Shown piece after piece: positions 62,687 to 64,000 of a stretch of 64,000 nt of DNA. The notes beneath the pieces are model-generated. The model worked only from the letters and a program-made list of their open reading frames with translations, made no database searches and had not been told where the DNA came from. The stretch covers positions 1-64,000 of the forward strand of contig JAJYZF010000013.1 in the NCBI GenBank assembly GCA_021800165.1, in the 5' to 3' direction. Each line of letters begins with the position of its first letter. Position 1 is the first letter of the stretch. The position numbers were made by a program, and so were the translations under genes. The stretch is from Planctomycetota bacterium. GTDB lineage: Bacteria; Planctomycetota; Phycisphaerae; WQYP01.

Positions 62687-64000
62687 ATGGCCACTTTTAT
62701 CTACCAATGCGACCACTGCCGGCAATTTACCGAATCGGCCTCACCTCCAAGCCCGATCGGTTGCCCGGAAAGCATGTTTCATTGGTGGTATAAGCTCGCC
62801 CCGGCCTCGCCGGCGGTATCCGCGTATTGCCGCCGCCTGCTTCCATCCAAGCCAGACCTGTCCCCGGATGAACTTGAATCCTGTCTTCCGCCGCTGGCGC
62901 AAAACCTCGCCGCACTCAAGGCCAAACGAGATGCATGTCAGCAGACTGCCGAGCGTACGCCTGGTCTGCTCCTGGCGTTCACGTCCGGGATCCTTGATCC
63001 TGACCAACAATCTTACGCGTGTTCCCAATGGCTTGCGGCCAAGCTCGATCCGCACGGCGACCACCCTTGCGGCCCGCTATTGCTAAAACAGTTCCTGCAA
63101 ACGCTCTCGACCAGCGTCCACCCCCCCCATCCCGCAACGAAACAGTTTTATCCGCCCGCACTCGGCAAAATCGACTGCTCCCAGGCCCAGATCACCGCCC
63201 CGACCAACTCACCCGATCGTTGTTCCGCCATTATGATCACCTTGCCGCATTGGGGTAATATCTGCATCGCCAACACGGTCAATGCCTACGGCTGCGATGA
63301 AACTCCCAAATGTGTAAATCTTTTCAACGCACAACCGCCAACCCCAAATCTACACCGTCTGCTGTTGTACCTTACGCCGGAGGGTACCGCCTTGGAAAGC
63401 CCGAAAAATCTTCAGGCTCCGTATTTCCTTATTTCATACCGCAAACACATCAGCCAATGGCTCAAGGCCTGTCTTCATGCTGTGCCCGCCACTACCGCTG
63501 TTACCGCCTCTCTGCGTCAACTCACGTCGGTCATCTCGGTCATAACCGAGGGACGTTTTCCATGGGAGTACGAATATATGCAAAGTGTTGAACAACTGAT
63601 CCGGCAAAACCCCGCCATCATCGCCAGTGTTAACGATCTTAAACAGGCTGTCACCAGCCTTGGCCTCTCCTGTTTCAACCGGCACTGGGATGCCGTCCAG
63701 CGCGAGTTGGCCGGCACCGGCATCATCATCGGCGAAATCACCCTCCACAACCGTTTAAATATTGCGTATTGGCCGGTCCGCATTGCGCCTGCCTGCCCCT
63801 TAAGAAAACCAGGTACCCTCGTTCGACCCAAAATATGGCGCAGACCCCTCGGCGAGGAACTGTGTATCAGCCTCACGTTACCGAAACACCTCGGCGATGC
63901 CGCAGCCCGAATCATCAACGCCGACTCTAAGGATGGCTGGCTGAACGCCACCGAGCTTCCCTACGAATTTTCAAACGAAGCGTTGACCCGCCTTGTCCAC
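62687..64000 (+). CDS. PD-(D/E)XK-like protein, 3' end outside window
   Basis: An open frame of 438 codons from the ATG at 62687 to the window end, missing from the ORF track because it has no stop. It begins MATFIYQCDHCRQF (a CxxC-type start). A stretch at about 200-285 reads ITLPHWGNICIANTVNAYG ... LLLYLTPEGTALES ... FLISYRKHISQWLKACLHAVPA, which follows the PDDEXK_4 nuclease layout (lYLTPdG, sYR..i..WL..Cl). At the catalytic strand, where the family has a E-x-K-type IENKI, this reads IANTV, so the active-site Glu and Lys appear lost. The fold call is by eye. The C-terminal part is not recognisable. Confidence 0.5.
   Translation, partial: MATFIYQCDHCRQFTESASPPSPIGCPESMFHWWYKLAPASPAVSAYCRRLLPSKPDLSPDELESCLPPLAQNLAALKAKRDACQQTAERTPGLLLAFTSGILDPDQQSYACSQWLAAKLDPHGDHPCGPLLLKQFLQTLSTSVHPPHPATKQFYPPALGKIDCSQAQITAPTNSPDRCSAIMITLPHWGNICIANTVNAYGCDETPKCVNLFNAQPPTPNLHRLLLYLTPEGTALESPKNLQAPYFLISYRKHISQWLKACLHAVPATTAVTASLRQLTSVISVITEGRFPWEYEYMQSVEQLIRQNPAIIASVNDLKQAVTSLGLSCFNRHWDAVQRELAGTGIIIGEITLHNRLNIAYWPVRIAPACPLRKPGTLVRPKIWRRPLGEELCISLTLPKHLGDAAARIINADSKDGWLNATELPYEFSNEALTRLVH

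Overview
The window looks like a chromosome segment of a planctomycete, most likely class Phycisphaerae. Supporting signs are moderately high GC, PEP-CTERM proteins, very long-leader type II pseudopilin-like proteins with H-X9-DG-type tails, Sel1-repeat lipoproteins, a HemQ-type Cld protein, and many secreted carbohydrate-active proteins. The assignment rests on gene content, not on a marker search. I saw no rRNA, tRNA or CRISPR array.

Layout. 0-11 kb: small membrane and envelope genes, a sugar-nucleotide epimerase, a lipoprotein truncated globin, an rnfC/rnfD-like pair, a Sel1 lipoprotein, HemQ, toxin-antitoxin genes (mntA-hepT, and hicB with a broken hicA), and nuoA-nuoB alone. 11-14 kb: a sugar isomerase plus MDR dehydrogenase operon divergent from an AraC regulator. 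14.3-34 kb: the most striking region, two paralogous cassettes of GntR/LacI-type regulator, PEP-CTERM protein, pseudopilin and giant exported carbohydrate-linked protein. A phytanoyl-CoA dioxygenase pseudogene and a GH172 enzyme lie between them. 34-43 kb: more glycan use (GH4, SGNH esterase, GH95 fucosidase, GPH/SLC45-type transporter) mixed with decayed gene and transposase fragments. 43-57.8 kb: mostly housekeeping (cobalamin adenosyltransferase, purB, lipA, photolyase) with exported proteins of unknown function. 57.9-64 kb: an accessory stretch with a three-gene TIGR04255-type operon, a NERD nuclease, an IS4 remnant, a WYL regulator, dispersed repeats and an unfinished PD-(D/E)XK-like ORF.

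How the parts may fit together. The 11-43 kb region reads as a polysaccharide-use locus. Exported binding and hydrolytic proteins would work outside or in the envelope. GH172, GH95, GH4 and SGNH enzymes would trim arabinose/fructose-, fucose- or uronate-type residues, the transporter would import products, and the AraC and GntR/LacI-type regulators would sense them. The twin cassettes share nearly identical 5' parts (promoter block, regulator, leader, signal peptide, pseudopilin leader) but have unrelated cargo. That suggests a reusable expression and export head to which different surface cargos are attached. A dispersed repeat containing a 7-bp tandem repeat makes up part of the pseudopilin coding sequence in both cassettes.
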